64,000 nt of DNA, from assembly GCA_023213315.1 (NCBI GenBank), contig JAKCPI010010606.1, positions 224,831-288,830 on the forward strand, read 5' to 3'. Of the stretch, positions 32,111-42,708 are shown piece by piece. Each line of letters starts with the position of its first letter. Position 1 is the first letter of the stretch. Origin of the DNA: Euborellia annulipes (taxonomy: Eukaryota; Arthropoda; Insecta; Dermaptera; Anisolabididae). Made by a program: the position numbers and the translations under genes. Under the pieces are notes generated by a model. It was not told the DNA's origin, did not search any database, and saw nothing but the letters and a program-made list of their open reading frames with translations.

Positions 32111-32412
32111 GGGGTACATCGACATCGAGATCACCCCCTACACAAAGACAGGATGCTTTGAAATATCGGACCATCTCCGAGCACTTTTACAATCCAAGGT
32201 TGCTTTGGCCCTTTTGGCCTCACGCCAGATATAATAATTTATTGAATTTTTTTTTTCTCCCACCCCTTACTCGTTCTTTCGTAACACCTTAAATTTTCTT
32301 TTTATTCTTTAAATTATTAATAATAAAATAATATTCTATTTCTCTTTTCTTCGAAAATATGGGATTAAATATTTCAAAAGTTCATTCATTGAAAATTTTT
32401 CTCCTGGGTGTA

Positions 32413-33106
32413 TTTTTACTTTCTCTTACCTATGTATATATGTAATATATATATAGAGAGAAAGTATTGGTTTCATGTCAAAAATTCGATGTCGAGATTT
32501 TGATGGATCTTCACGTTTTGAGGTCCCCTGAATCCAAAAAAGTGGTTTTCGCGACATGGTCTGTCTGTGGGTGGGTGGGTGGGTGGGTGGGTGGGTGGGT
32601 GGGTGTGTGTGTGTGTGTTCAATTTTAAGCATGAAGGAATTGAGCTATGAGGTTGAAATTTTATATTTAAGTTAAGCACCCCCGGGACCGGAAAAATAAG
32701 CTTTTAATCAAAATCGGCCAAAGAGTACTAGTACTTTACTGATGTACTTTTTCAGTTTTTTTTGATTTTCTCAAAATTTGCTCCAACGATTTTTTTTTTT
32801 AATTCAAAAATCAATTATTTTTTAGATTCTCTTTAAAATGTATATTCTCATTTTTCAATTGAAATCTTCTGAAGACCACTTTACTCTTGTATTTCATAGG
32901 GAAGGATAGGAGAAATGGTTGCCATGGTAACAAAATATAAATATTTCCCCATACTTATAAATTTTACATCTTGAATTCAATTGTACCCTACTGTCGGAAA
33001 CTAAATACATGTCGACACGAAAAATCTGGTGTGACAAGCACAGTGCACAACTTTCGATTACCGAAGGTAAGAGAAAGTTGTGTGCTGTGCGCCAGTCACA
33101 CCAGAT
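32413..33106 (-). repeat. HX repeat, complete, with internal microsatellite expansion
   Basis: Full-length on the - strand, from TTTTTACTTTCTCTTACC (terminal hairpin) to CGCCAGTCACACCAGATT (first hairpin). The X-box is at 32918-32931. The usual GTCTGTCTGTGAAC segment has expanded into (GGGT)n at about 32568-32604 followed by (GT)n. Confidence 0.9.
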
Positions 33107-34309
33107 TTTTTTTATTTTATTTTTTTTTTTCAAATTCTAAAATATAACATCGATTCGAATATCAATAACTTAACATCTGATACAAAGCACTAAATAAAAA
33201 AAAAAAAAAGAAAAATCTGAACATTTTTTAATAAAGTGGAAGGTGTAGAGTTTTCTCTTTTTATTACAGAAAATATTATTTATTTATTTATTTATTTTTT
33301 GAAAGGCTCACATGTTATTATTATTTAAATAATATTGAAATAAATATTAAAATTAAAACAATAAATTATTACCATGTGTATTATTTTAATCTCTTGATGT
33401 TTTTTAAAAGTGGATTTATACATTTTTTGGGGGCTTTTATTTACTGGTAAATAATTATAAATTACCTAAAAACTTTTTTTTTTAAATAAGAAAATATTCT
33501 TTTAATGGGCCTCAAAGTTTCTTCAAAACCTAAAGGCTCTAAATTAATAAATAGGTTTATCTATAGTTTTTATTAGCTAAAACATGCCTCTTAACCATTT
33601 AGTATTAAAGCGAGGTGTAAAAGAAAACTTTTTAACAAGTCAACTTTAAAAAGAAATAAGATAAAAATAAAAGGGGAGATGCAGGGACCGAAACTTGGGG
33701 AAATTTGAAAAAAAAAAAAAAAAAAAAAAACTTATTTAACTTATTTAAAATAAAACTTTCAAATTTTTTAATCACTTATTTTTGAATTATATATATTTTT
33801 TTTAATTTTAAAAATAATACATATGAATTTGTTATATTATCTAAATACAAAAATAAACAAAGGTGTAAAGTGTTAAAAATTTGGAAGTTAAAAAAAACTC
33901 AATTTTTGTTTAAATATTTTTTTTTTTTTAATTGCTTCAAGTTTCGGTCTCTATTCTGTCACGAAAGATATTATAAAACAATTTTAATAGATTTATTAGA
34001 ATATAAAAAAAAAATTGCATAATTGTTTTGTCTTGTCACTGGAAACTTCTCAAGTATTTTGCTATTCTTATAAAAAAATTCCTTGCAAGTACTCTATCTA
34101 GCAGGATTGTTATGTTGCAAAACTTTAGAGAGAATTCGGTAGCAACGACAAGAAATTCCCACTAATTTTAGAAATGTCGACAACTTTAGCTTCGCGAGTC
34201 CCTGACAGGTTAACATGCTCTAATTCAAATTCGCAAGTATTGAATTCCTCTTAACAACATTTTATACTGTAGTCAAACCTCATATATTCTAATATAAATT
34301 TAATAATAT
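33107..34309. other. AT-rich stretch, no recognised feature
   Basis: It contains a (TTTA)n tract near 33280-33298 and an A-run of about 21 bp near 33710-33731. Positions 34080-34300 may be diverged upstream sequence of the LINE that follows. Confidence 0.45.
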
Positions 34310-34680
34310 CCCATTCACAAACAGGGCAAAGACCCCCTGTCATTTGGAAGTTACCGTCTAATATCGATAACGCGCTGCCTATTTAAGCTTATAAGAAATT
34401 AGTTTGAATATTGGAGAAACGGAAACTCCTCTCGAATCGTCAGTGTGAATTCAGAGCTAATCATATTGTTGAGCTATGCTACGATGTCCAGAGGGGATTT
34501 CTTTATAATCAACAGACAATTGCAGTTTTCTTTGACTTCGAGAAAGCCTATCATACTACGCGTTATCGTATACTAAGAATACGATTGCGCTATTTTGGGT
34601 CACCTTTCCTTTTTTATAAAAAACTTTCTTTCTGAAAGGAACTTATAGGGCCATGTGGGATACCTTTCTCCAGAAAAATT
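34310..34680 (+). pseudogene. Non-LTR retrotransposon reverse transcriptase fragment
   Basis: Two frames give consecutive reverse-transcriptase blocks: GKDPLSFGSYRLISITRCL (family pattern GKDP-LP-SYRPIS-LTS-L), then LEKRKLLSNRQCEFRAN (pattern LE-NNLLSP-Q-GFR), then QTIAVFFDFEKAYHTTRY (motif A, VFFDLEKAYDT, first catalytic Asp retained), then LRYFGSPFLFYKKLSF (pattern LG--G-L--FI-NFL). The fingers and palm are thus represented. The YADD box and everything after it are missing. A frame change and a stop after the first block make it dead. Jockey-superfamily-like by the EKAYDT pattern, though clade assignment is not certain. Confidence 0.82.
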
Positions 34681-34936
34681 GTAAGCTCAAACAAAAAGTG
34701 CAGAGTACAAAGCCTTTAGCTGTTGGAATGGAGAGTGATATAAGTGTTATCTGAGAACATCTTGGAAAACAGATTTTTCTGATTGTTCTTTATTCTCCTT
34801 GCCTTCATGAGATATCACTAGGCCTGGGATTTACAGAAATATTAGAAGAATGAGATTAGTAATCGAGTACGGGCAAAAGTGATGCGAGGACCCATTTTGC
34901 ATCTCCGATGTTTTTGGTTGAACAGTATACCCGTAT
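34681..34936. other. Flank of LINE fragment and SINE target site
   Basis: Probably decayed LINE sequence. The end, AACAGTATACCCGTAT (34921-34936), is the left target-site duplication of the SINE. Confidence 0.4.
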
Positions 34937-35187
34937 CTTCTTCTTCTTCTGTCCTCTCCTTATTCCCGAGATTTGGGGTCGGCTGACCTCAAACTTTTTC
35001 CCTCCAACCCTTTCACGAGTTTTTGCGACCGGAAGAAATAGGAGAGGCCCACCCGTCGCACGGTCTGACGCCTGTTGAAAAGAGAAAGGAAGAGACAGAC
35101 ATACAAAGAACTGAAGGACTGCCTGTCCCAGCTTGGCAGCTCGTGGTCCCCATCCACGTACCCACAAGATGGGGGTCCCTGAGCAGG
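34937..35187 (-). mobile_element. Full-length SINE with (GAA)n tail and 16-bp target duplication
   Basis: The insert starts with (CTT)n, the tail, and ends at the head GGGGTCCCTGAGCAGG. It is flanked by identical 16-mers AACAGTATACCCGTAT at 34921-34936 and 35188-35203. This is the cleanest target duplication of the family here, so insertion is relatively recent. The conserved core is GTCTGACGCCTGTTGAAAA. Confidence 0.9.
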
Positions 35188-35203
35188 AACAGTATACCCG
35201 TAT

Positions 35204-35715
35204 ACAGAATTTAAATAATATAAACTTTCCTTAAAATAAATATCTGGTATCATTTAACTTTCACTTGTTGATTAATTTTATTTAGCTGAAAAAGTAAAAA
35301 GGAAGAAAAAATAAAAAAATTTTCAGATTGTTCTTTATCTGGTTAAGAAACCGAAAGAGAAGGTAAATAGAAATAAATGTAAAGGTTAAGATAGGGTTGC
35401 CATTCTAATAGAGATTATTGAAGTCGATCTAATTCGACAAATGTTTTGTCGTGCATTGCTAGCCAAAATGGCGCCCCTGGGCCTTTTATTCCCCCCCCCC
35501 AACCCAACATTTAGGAATCATGGCTTTCAAAATGCCGACCTCACGTTGAGTGCATCGATAAACATAGCGATTCGGTCAGTTACACCTAATTCCCTTTTTC
35601 TTATCATTGTATGTCCAACAAAATAGTCAAATTTCAGAGATCGCATTTCAAAGGAATTATATCCCCTTAGGTAACCTAAATAGTGGCTTAATTAACTAAG
35701 GTAAAGTTAGAATTT
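35204..35715. other. Gene-free stretch with a YY1-like site
   Basis: Positions 35435-35600 are GC-richer, with CCAAAATGGCGCCCC (YY1-like) and a C run at about 35493-35502. No exon recognised. Confidence 0.35.
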
Positions 35716-36273
35716 TTTTCTTACTTATATATGTAGAGAGAAAGTATTGGATTCATGTCAAAAATTAGATGTCGAAATTTTGACGGAAATACACTTTTTG
35801 AGTCCAATAAAGTGGTTTTTGCAACATTGTGTGTCTGTCTGTGAACAAAATATCTCAACAACAATAAGAGATAGGTGGTTGAAATTTTATATTCAAGTTA
35901 GGCACCCTTCTGAGGCGTGAAAATAATCTTTAAAAAAAAATCGGCCAATGAGTACTAGTACTTTACTGATGTACTTTTTCTGTTTTTTTTTCGATTTTCT
36001 CAAAATCCGCTCAAACGATTTTGATTAAAATTCAAAAAATCAATTATTTTTTAGATGCTCTTTAAAATCTATATACTCAGTTTGCCCTCGAAATTGTTTG
36101 AAACTCACTTTACTCTTGTATTTCATAAGAAGTTAGAAGAAATGGTTTCCTTAGTTACAAAATATACATATTTTTCTTTGTTTATAAAATTTACATCTTG
36201 AATTCTAATGTATCGTACTGTCGGAAACTAAATATATGTCGACACTAAAAAGTGTGAACCAGATTGCCAAATT
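35716..36273 (-). repeat. HX repeat, nearly full-length, first hairpin collapsed
   Basis: It has the terminal hairpin TTTTTTTCTTACTTATATATG, the core GTACTAGTACTTTACTGATG, a degraded X-box (GGTTTCCTTAGTTAC), then GTCGACACTAAAAAGTGTGA. The first hairpin is reduced to GTGTGAACCAGATT. Confidence 0.85.
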
Positions 36274-36289
36274 ATAAATGATATAATGA

Positions 36290-36405
36290 TTAAAAGTATC
36301 TTGTACTAGGGGTCAGGGATTCGCATCCCATCTAAAGTGACAAATATTTATATCTCAATTAAAATTAATAGGGATCTAATTGGCCTCCGATGCCGAAAAA
36401 TAACC
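36290..36405 (+). repeat. tRNA-derived SINE fragment
   Basis: CAGGGATTCGCATCCCATC (about 36313-36331) is B-box-like, and the tail AGGGATCTAATTGGCCTCCG resembles that at 21085-21200. Confidence 0.5.
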
Positions 36406-37271
36406 TTAAATAAAATTTAAAAAACATCCTTAATCAAATGAATAATTAAAATATTATTTATATAAAACATATTCAGTAGATTTTAATTATCTCTATTATT
36501 ATTATATTATGGAGTTGTTAAGAGAACAAGGCGAAGATATGTTGTTCGAAATGTCGAGTATAATTATAGTTTTTTAATTCCCAGACTGAGAAATTTATAA
36601 TCATAGAGCCCATTCTTTTCCCCCATGTCAAGGAATGATATATTCTTGAAGAGGAAAGAGATTAAAATTTATTTTTAGGTGAAATAAATTCAAATTAATA
36701 AATCAATTTTATACAAGATATTAAAATAAAAAAACATTTTTCGTTAAGAGACTCATTAGAATTAATTATGAATATTTGAAAACACCTATAAATAATGTTT
36801 TTTGAGGAAGAAGAAACATATGAAAAATCATGGCTAGTTGGCAGTTTGATGTATGATTTTGGCTTTGAGGGAAAAAAGGCGGTGAGGGTGGATCCCCTCT
36901 CAAAGCCAGCCAGCTATTTCAATCATTAGTAGCCCTCGAGGCCCTCGCCTTCGCAACTTTAATAATAAATGGCCTAATCATTTTGCTAGTGCATAGACTC
37001 GTGATTAGAAATTGATCCTCGCCTCTTGCTCTGATAAAATATTCGAAAACTTATTAAAACTTCGTCCAAGTGAAAATTCTTGCCGTGTGAATTTTTAACT
37101 ATGAGAAGAGAGAGAGAGAAAAAAATAATAATAAAATTTAAAAATATTGAAAAATTGAAGTGAAAATGATTTTGATTGACCTCAAAGCAGCAATACTAAA
37201 ACGTGCGCTAACATTTGAGTGGCAAACTTTACTCATAAAACAAATTTGGATTTTACGAGCAAATCGGCACT

Positions 37272-37321
<50 letters not shown>

Positions 37322-37689
37322 TAATACGAGGAGGTGGTGGGGGACACGACCAGGACAGATGTTACCATCATTCAATCACTCAAATCCCTCCACGCAATTC
37401 GGGGCCCACTCGTTGGATTAACGACACACGCAACTAAGCTGTGACAGACCTATTAATTAGTTTAAATAGCCGTATATTATACCAAAATCAATATATACTG
37501 CTTGCTATATATTTCATTTCGTTTCAGCGCTTTTACTCTAAAAAAATAATCTTGGAGCTGGTGTTCTTAATAATTTCCATTTATGATCGAGATGTATTAA
37601 TAATACTCCAGAGATCAGAGCTGGATATTATATTGCAATATATTGTTAAAAAATAATATATATTTCAATTGAAATAGAACACGAAGTTA
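36406..37689. other. Gene-free stretch with unique block and (TA)n
   Basis: AGGCGAAGATATGTTGTTCGAAAT (36529-36552) resembles a decayed hammerhead-like core. Positions 36820-37040 are complex and non-repetitive, with CCCTCTCAAAGCCAGCCAGC, and are a candidate conserved element. A (TA)n microsatellite of about 43 bp is at 37274-37316, followed by GAGGTGGTGGGGGACACG. Confidence 0.4.
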
Positions 37690-38254
37690 ACATAACGTAC
37701 GCTGTTAAAAATTTTTAAGGAATATTCATAATACGAGATTTTGAAGGAAATGCATTGAAGCCCACTGAGTTGAAAAAAATGGTCTGTCTGTGGACAAAAT
37801 ATCTCTAGAACGAAAAGAGCTAGGAGGTTGAAATTTTATATTTAAGTTAGGTACTCCCCTAGTACGTCATACGAAGCTTTTGAACAAAAGAAGTAATTTA
37901 CTGATGTACTTTTTCATTTTTTTTTTTTTTTTTTTCTATTTTCTCAAAATCCATCGATTTTGATTAAAATTCATAAATGAATTATTTTTTAGATGCTCTT
38001 TAAAATGTATATTCTCATTTTATCATCGTTGTGAAGCACACCCTACTCTTGTACTTCATAGAAAAGATGGGAGAAATGTAACTAAATATTTTCCCATCTT
38101 TATAAATTTTACATTTTGATTTCTAATTCAGTATATCGGCTGAAATTAAATATATTTTGACACAAAAAAATCTGCTGTGACAAGCGCAGAACACCTTTCA
38201 ATTACCGAAGGTAAGAGAAGTTGTGTGCTGTGCGACCACTCACACCATATTTTT
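37690..38254 (-). repeat. HX repeat, partial
   Basis: A diverged start, then CTGTGGACAAAATATCTC, the core (deleted to TTTACTGATGTACTTTTTC) and CACTCTTGTACTTCATAG-like sequence, ending in a complete first hairpin (AATCTGCTGTGACAAGC...CACTCACACCATATT). The T-run near 37917-37935 is expanded. Confidence 0.8.
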
Positions 38255-38593
38255 AATTTTATTTATGGCGTGCGATGTAAGATTTCATTTATATATATAT
38301 GTGTTAAATTATTGTATAATTACATTTCACTTTAACCTCTCCATCAAATAAAACTTCCACTTTGTTAAGAAAATGAACCGATCTACTAATGTCTTAATTA
38401 TAGACTAAATAAAAAAAGATTTATAGTCAAGATATCATCAATTATTTTCACATAGAAGCCATACAAAATAATTAAATTTTTTTAATTACATTAAAAAGTA
38501 TCAATAATTATTTTAATTATATTACATTAGTTATCAAAATTCCAGAATCTTTTTTAAGAAACTTGTTATTTTTCTGGCTGTCACAGTTGTTAA

Positions 38594-39182
38594 AAGAATT
38601 TGATGTTCGGTTTAACTGTAGTTTATTTGTAAAAATTACAAAGTTTCGGCCACTCATTCAGGTCTATTCTCTAAAAACTGACGTTAAAATTTAAAATAAA
38701 CAAATGGGTGTTAAAAGTCATATAAAAACAATCAGCGTTAAAAAATGCTATTCTCTAAACAAAGTTTTAACAGCGACGTTAACATGTTGCCTTTATTTCA
38801 AAGCTATCAAAATCATAATCTTACTTTTTAGGTTAAGGACTTCATTTTTCGAACGAAGTTCCTTAACGCGGCTTATGCAGGATGAATGTAACTTAATAAA
38901 AACGCGTTCCTAACAAAAATGCGTTCCCAGCGCCCGAGCGAAGGCGGAGAAAGCCGAGACTAGCCGAAGTCTTGGCGAGGCCACGCCCACCTTCTCCTTC
39001 TCTTCTCTCTCGGGAACTATTTACTAAATGGTTTTAAAGTTTTTGTTTACAGAATAGCTATTTGAGGCAAGGAAATGATTTTGAATAGCATTTTTTAACG
39101 CTGATTGTTTTTACAATACTTTTTAACACCCATTTGTTTATTTTACAAATAAACCACAGTTAAACCGAAAATCAAATTCTTT
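38594..39182. mobile_element. Inverted-repeat element containing a nested MITE
   Basis: A 37-bp imperfect inverted pair (38594-38630 and 39145-39182) shares TTCGGTTTAACTG and CAGTTAAACCGAA. Between them, after AAGTTTCGGCCACTCATTC (a GAAAC-containing core on the - strand), a CAGGTCTATTCTC MITE has inserted. Confidence 0.65.
38659..39144. mobile_element. CAGGTCTATTCTC MITE with a GC-rich interior replacement
   Basis: The left terminus is complete and the right terminus is lost after CCATTTGTTTATTTTAC. The AT-rich interior seen in the 13541 copy is replaced at about 38843-39018 by a GC-rich block beginning TTTTTCGAACGAAGTTCC, with GCGCCCGAGCGAAGGCGG inside and ending CTTCTCTCTCGGGAAC. That block is probably another mobile element or captured sequence. 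Confidence 0.7.
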
Positions 39183-39614
39183 AACTAATGTTATTTTTCT
39201 ATTATTTAATGATAAGAAAGCGAATTTTTTCATTAAACATAAAAATAGAAAAGTTTATTTATATTTATAAACTTGACTGTGAAAAGTTTGATTTCGATAT
39301 AATAGTTTTCGTTGCACTTTTTTATTTGAGTTAATAAAACAAACATACTTTTAAACTAAGTTATTATTTAATTCAACCTCCGTGTTTTATTTTTTTATAC
39401 TATTATGGTTACAATCCATAAATAAGAGGGAAGAAACAAAATGAGATGGATGCATCTCTGGCTCATTTGAAAGGTTATTCCACATAGATATCGTATCATC
39501 ACAATTCTCTTTGATCCCTCGAAATTCCCCGGAAAGGGTTGAAATTTAGACTCAAAGCTATTGACACCATATTCAAAGGGAAATTAAAAAAAAAAAAAAA
39601 TTGATTATCAAATT
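39183..39614. other. AT-rich stretch without recognised feature
   Basis: Nothing recognised apart from an A-run near 39587-39600. Confidence 0.5.
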
Positions 39615-39625
39615 TCACTAATAAG

Positions 39626-40139
39626 TAAGAAATTATATATAATATTTAAGACATTATATACATCGCGTAGGTAAGCCGCGAAACGGAGATTTATATAATT
39701 AGATATTACTTCATGTACCCGAAAAAAGATATAAGGGTGTGCCGCCGGGAGTCGAACCACGGATCCACCGATTTGCGCTCAGTGTGCCCTTACCACTAGA
39801 CCACAGCACGGCATTCGGGTATATGAACTCAGTTGGAAAGCAAATTTAGCCATCGGGAGGAATGGACCCGGATTTGGCGCCACAAATTCCTCCGTCAACC
39901 TGGTGCAATCCAGTTGGAATATTTGAGACGACCTCAATTTTAACTAATTTATAAATAAGAAATTATATATAATATTTAAGACATTATATACATCGCGTAG
40001 GTAAGCCGCGAAACGGAGATTTATATAATTAGATATTACTTCATGTACCCGAAAAAAGATATAAGGGTGTGCCGCCGGGAGTCGAACCACGGATCCACCG
40101 ATTTGCGCTCAGTGTGCCCTTACCTAATAAGCTCACTAA
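39626..40139 (-). mobile_element. Dimeric tRNA-derived SINE with 11-bp target duplication
   Basis: TCACTAATAAG flanks the insert at 39615-39625 and 40140-40150. On the - strand each unit has a tRNA-like head: TGTGGTCTAGTGGTAAGG (A box), an anticodon-like arm, GTGGTTCGACTCCCGG (B box), with a plausible acceptor pairing, then a unique body of about 230 bp. Positions 39626-39794 and 39956-40124 (169 bp) are identical as far as I can align them, an offset of 330 bp, so the insert is about 1.5 head-to-tail units. The outer unit is truncated within its A-box region. Perfect identity of units and target duplications points to a young insertion. The head is closest to a Glu/Asp/Cys-type tRNA pattern but not a functional tRNA. 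Confidence 0.85.
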
Positions 40140-40150
40140 TCACTAATAAG

Positions 40151-41220
40151 CTTTCGCGGCTACCACATCTCTACACATAAGGGGCTTTTATGGCAACTAA
40201 TCTTGATAAAAAAAATCTGGTTTGACAGCATATAACTAACCTATAATAATTAATGTCAAAAAATTTTATATTTTAATTTTTTTTTTATCATTGACTTTTG
40301 GAGAAAAGATTTATCAATAAAGTACTCTGCTAATTCAATATTTAAGAATTTCGAGGAAAAAAAAAAAAAAAAAAAACATTTTTTCAAAGAGATTTAAAAA
40401 AAAATCAAAGCTTTAATTCTTGAGTTGAGGTTTTATTCTATTTAAAATCTGGCATAATTTGAGCAATTACGAATTGCATCTAAAAAAAGAGCATTCAAAA
40501 AAAAAAAAAAAAAAAATACATGGGATTTATATACAGTACTAATATATAAAAAAAAAGAAAACAAGTTAAAACCTTTTCAAGTATTTTTTTTTAATATACT
40601 CTTTTCTCAAAACAAAATACATGAAAATTCCCGGTATTTATTTTTTAGTATTCCTATCTGTGTGTAAATCAATATATAATTCTCTTTCAAGCCCGGTTGA
40701 TTTAATTAAAGGCTATCATTTTATTTGAGCTTAAAACCAATTGTCGTTATTTCTAATTACTTTTTAAAACTTAAAGGCAAGGACGACATTAAAAATGCAT
40801 TACCGGAACTCGGACGTGACGTGGAGTGCGTTCCGCGCCGCGGCGCAAGTTGTCACTTCCGGAACAAAGGGCCAAAGTAAATAGAGAGCCTCTCGGCTGC
40901 TAGGACAGTGATATTCACTTAGCGCGGCCATTCCAATTAGAACCTCCCTTCAAACTCTTATAAAATATTGAATATTCACTTAACAGACCTCTAATGGAAT
41001 CTGCATAAAAACGCGTCCACTTTGCATTAATTAATTGGCAAGATCAAGAAAAAAAGTAGGGGGGAGTACCATATGCACTTGAATCTTCCCTTCTAATAGT
41101 TATTTTATATTTTTCCACAGGATAAAAGAGTTTTTTAAATAGTATATATTATCCACTTGTAGAAATGTATATTTTTTTTCTTAAAAATTGGCCCCCACTC
41201 ATTAAGTAAAATATTTTATT
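40151..41220. other. Gene-free stretch with a GC-rich, promoter-like island
   Basis: Positions 40795-40950 are strongly GC-rich for this window. CCGGAACTCGGACGTGACG and GTTGTCACTTCCGGAAC contain ETS-type CCGGAA/TTCCGG sites and a TGACGT half-site around CGCGCCGCGGCGC. It may be a promoter or CpG-rich enhancer. A-runs lie near 40360-40376 and 40499-40516. Confidence 0.4.
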
Positions 41221-41463
41221 CAGTGGCGTCATTTCAATTTTTTCTAGGTGAGGGCAAATTTTTTTCTTGGAGGGAACAAACATTTTTTTTCTTAAAATTT
41301 ATTTACAAATTTGGCCAAAAGTTATTTTACTAAATTAATTGTTTAATTTTGTACAATTTATATACTCGTAGATATATTTTGAAATATTTTATTTAGAATA
41401 ATAAAAAATTTTATATAAATCAGAGCCCTTGGGCAAATGCCCCCCCTCCAAATGACACCAACC
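41221..41463. mobile_element. MITE-like element with hAT-like ends
   Basis: The left end CAGTGGCGTCATTTCA pairs with the right end CAAATGACACCA (TGGTGTCATTT versus TGGCGTCATTT, 10 of 11). Subterminal GAGGGCAAATTTT and TTGGGCAAATGCCCC also mirror each other. An 8-bp target duplication was not resolved. TTTTTTCTAGGTGAGG at 41240-41255 fortuitously resembles an acceptor-donor fusion. Confidence 0.5.
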
Positions 41464-41584
41464 TCAGATTCTTTAAAAGATTTAATAAATATTTAAAGAA
41501 TTATATATATCATGTGTTGGTCCATGAGGTAATTATGAAAAACATATAACCAAGTATTTATTAATTTAAATAAGCGAAAAATGT

Positions 41585-41730
41585 AGGTACCGCCGGGAGT
41601 TGCACCACGGATCTTGTCGATTTACGCTCAACATGCCCTACTGTTGGACCACAGTACGCACTCGCTTATTTATCTTTATCTATCATAACTTAAATAAGCG
41701 AGTGCGTACTGTGGTCCAACAGTAGGGCAT
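41585..41730 (-). repeat. tRNA-SINE head copied as a 39-bp perfect inverted repeat
   Basis: It shares the head with the 39626 element (CCGCCGGGAGTTGCACCACG, diverged B box). Positions 41633-41671 and 41692-41730 are perfect inverted copies of 39 bp around a 20-bp loop, so the A-box part exists on both strands. This inverted duplication probably arose by template switching. Confidence 0.8.
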
Positions 41731-41750
41731 ATGTTTGAATGTAATATTAA

Positions 41751-42708
41751 AAAACTGTTGTGACTGGCGCACAGCACACAACTTTCTCTTACCCTACGGT
41801 AAGGTAAAGTTGTGCGCTGTGTTGTCACGCCAGATTTTTTGTGTCAAGGTTTCCCATTGCAACTTAGTTCCAAACTTGACCACTTGCATTTCATAAGTAA
41901 AAAAGTCAATTGATTCAAAATGTCCATAGGCTCTGTGTATTTTAAATGTTGACTGCTTCAAATAAACTATGGTTATTTTTCAAAATTTTAATGTCATATT
42001 TGTAGATTTTATACACAATAGAAAATCCTAAATAAATACAAAAATTTCATAAGAATTGGAAAATTTTTTTTAAATATGTAAAAAGTTCCAAAGGGGACCC
42101 CCTTTTGAATCAAAATTAACATACAAATCTCCATAAGGATTTAACATTGGCTCTATGGAAAGAAGAGCCGGAAAGTGAATTTGAAAAATCTGAAATACCT
42201 CAGTAAAGTGTACTTCAAACAATTTTCACGAAAATTTTACTGATGTACTTTTTAAAAAGCATCTAAAATAGTTGATTTATTTTAATCTAAAAAGAAAAAG
42301 ATTTAAATTCTGTTACCATGGCAACTATTTCTCCTATCTTTCCAAGTACAAGAGTAAAGTGTACTTCAAAAGATTTCAAGGGCAAAATGAGAATATACAT
42401 ATTAAAGATGATGTAAAAAATAATTTATTTTTGAATTTAAAAAATAATCGTTGAGGAGAATTTTGAGAAAATCGGAAAAAAAAAACTGAAAAAGTACATC
42501 ATTAAAGTACTAGTACTTTTTGGCCGATTTTGTTCAAAGCTAAAAATCGTTACACACAAACATACAGACCAATTTGCCCGGACCCACTTTTTTGAACTCA
42601 GGGGACTTCAAAACATGTATATCCATCAAAATCTCGACATCTAATTTTTGACATGATCGCAATACTTTCTCTCTATATATTACATATATAGCGTAAGAGA
42701 AAATAAAA
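41751..42708 (+). repeat. HX repeat, complete long-subfamily copy (about 960 bp)
   Basis: It starts CTGTTGTGACTGGCGCACAG and closes its hairpin with GTTGTCACGCCAG. The long-subfamily block (TTCCAAACTTGACCACTTGC to GAGCCGGAAAGTGAATTTG) lies upstream of the X-box GTTACCATGGCAAC (42312-42325). The terminal hairpin ends GCGTAAGAGAAAATAAAAA. It is the best reference for the long form. Confidence 0.88.

Noticed and set aside
32107..32292. Short ORF following the 31814-32110 block.
   Set aside because: No acceptor or similarity, and it overlaps the stop of the preceding frame.
39733..39815. tRNA gene on the - strand.
   Set aside because: The head has A and B boxes but an imperfect cloverleaf and no U33. 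It is duplicated with a SINE body and flanked by target duplications, so it is a SINE.
41240..41255. Acceptor-donor fusion TTTTTTCTAG-GTGAGG as another ratchet site.
   Set aside because: It lies in the terminal region of a MITE-like element and has a weaker pyrimidine tract, so it is more likely coincidental.
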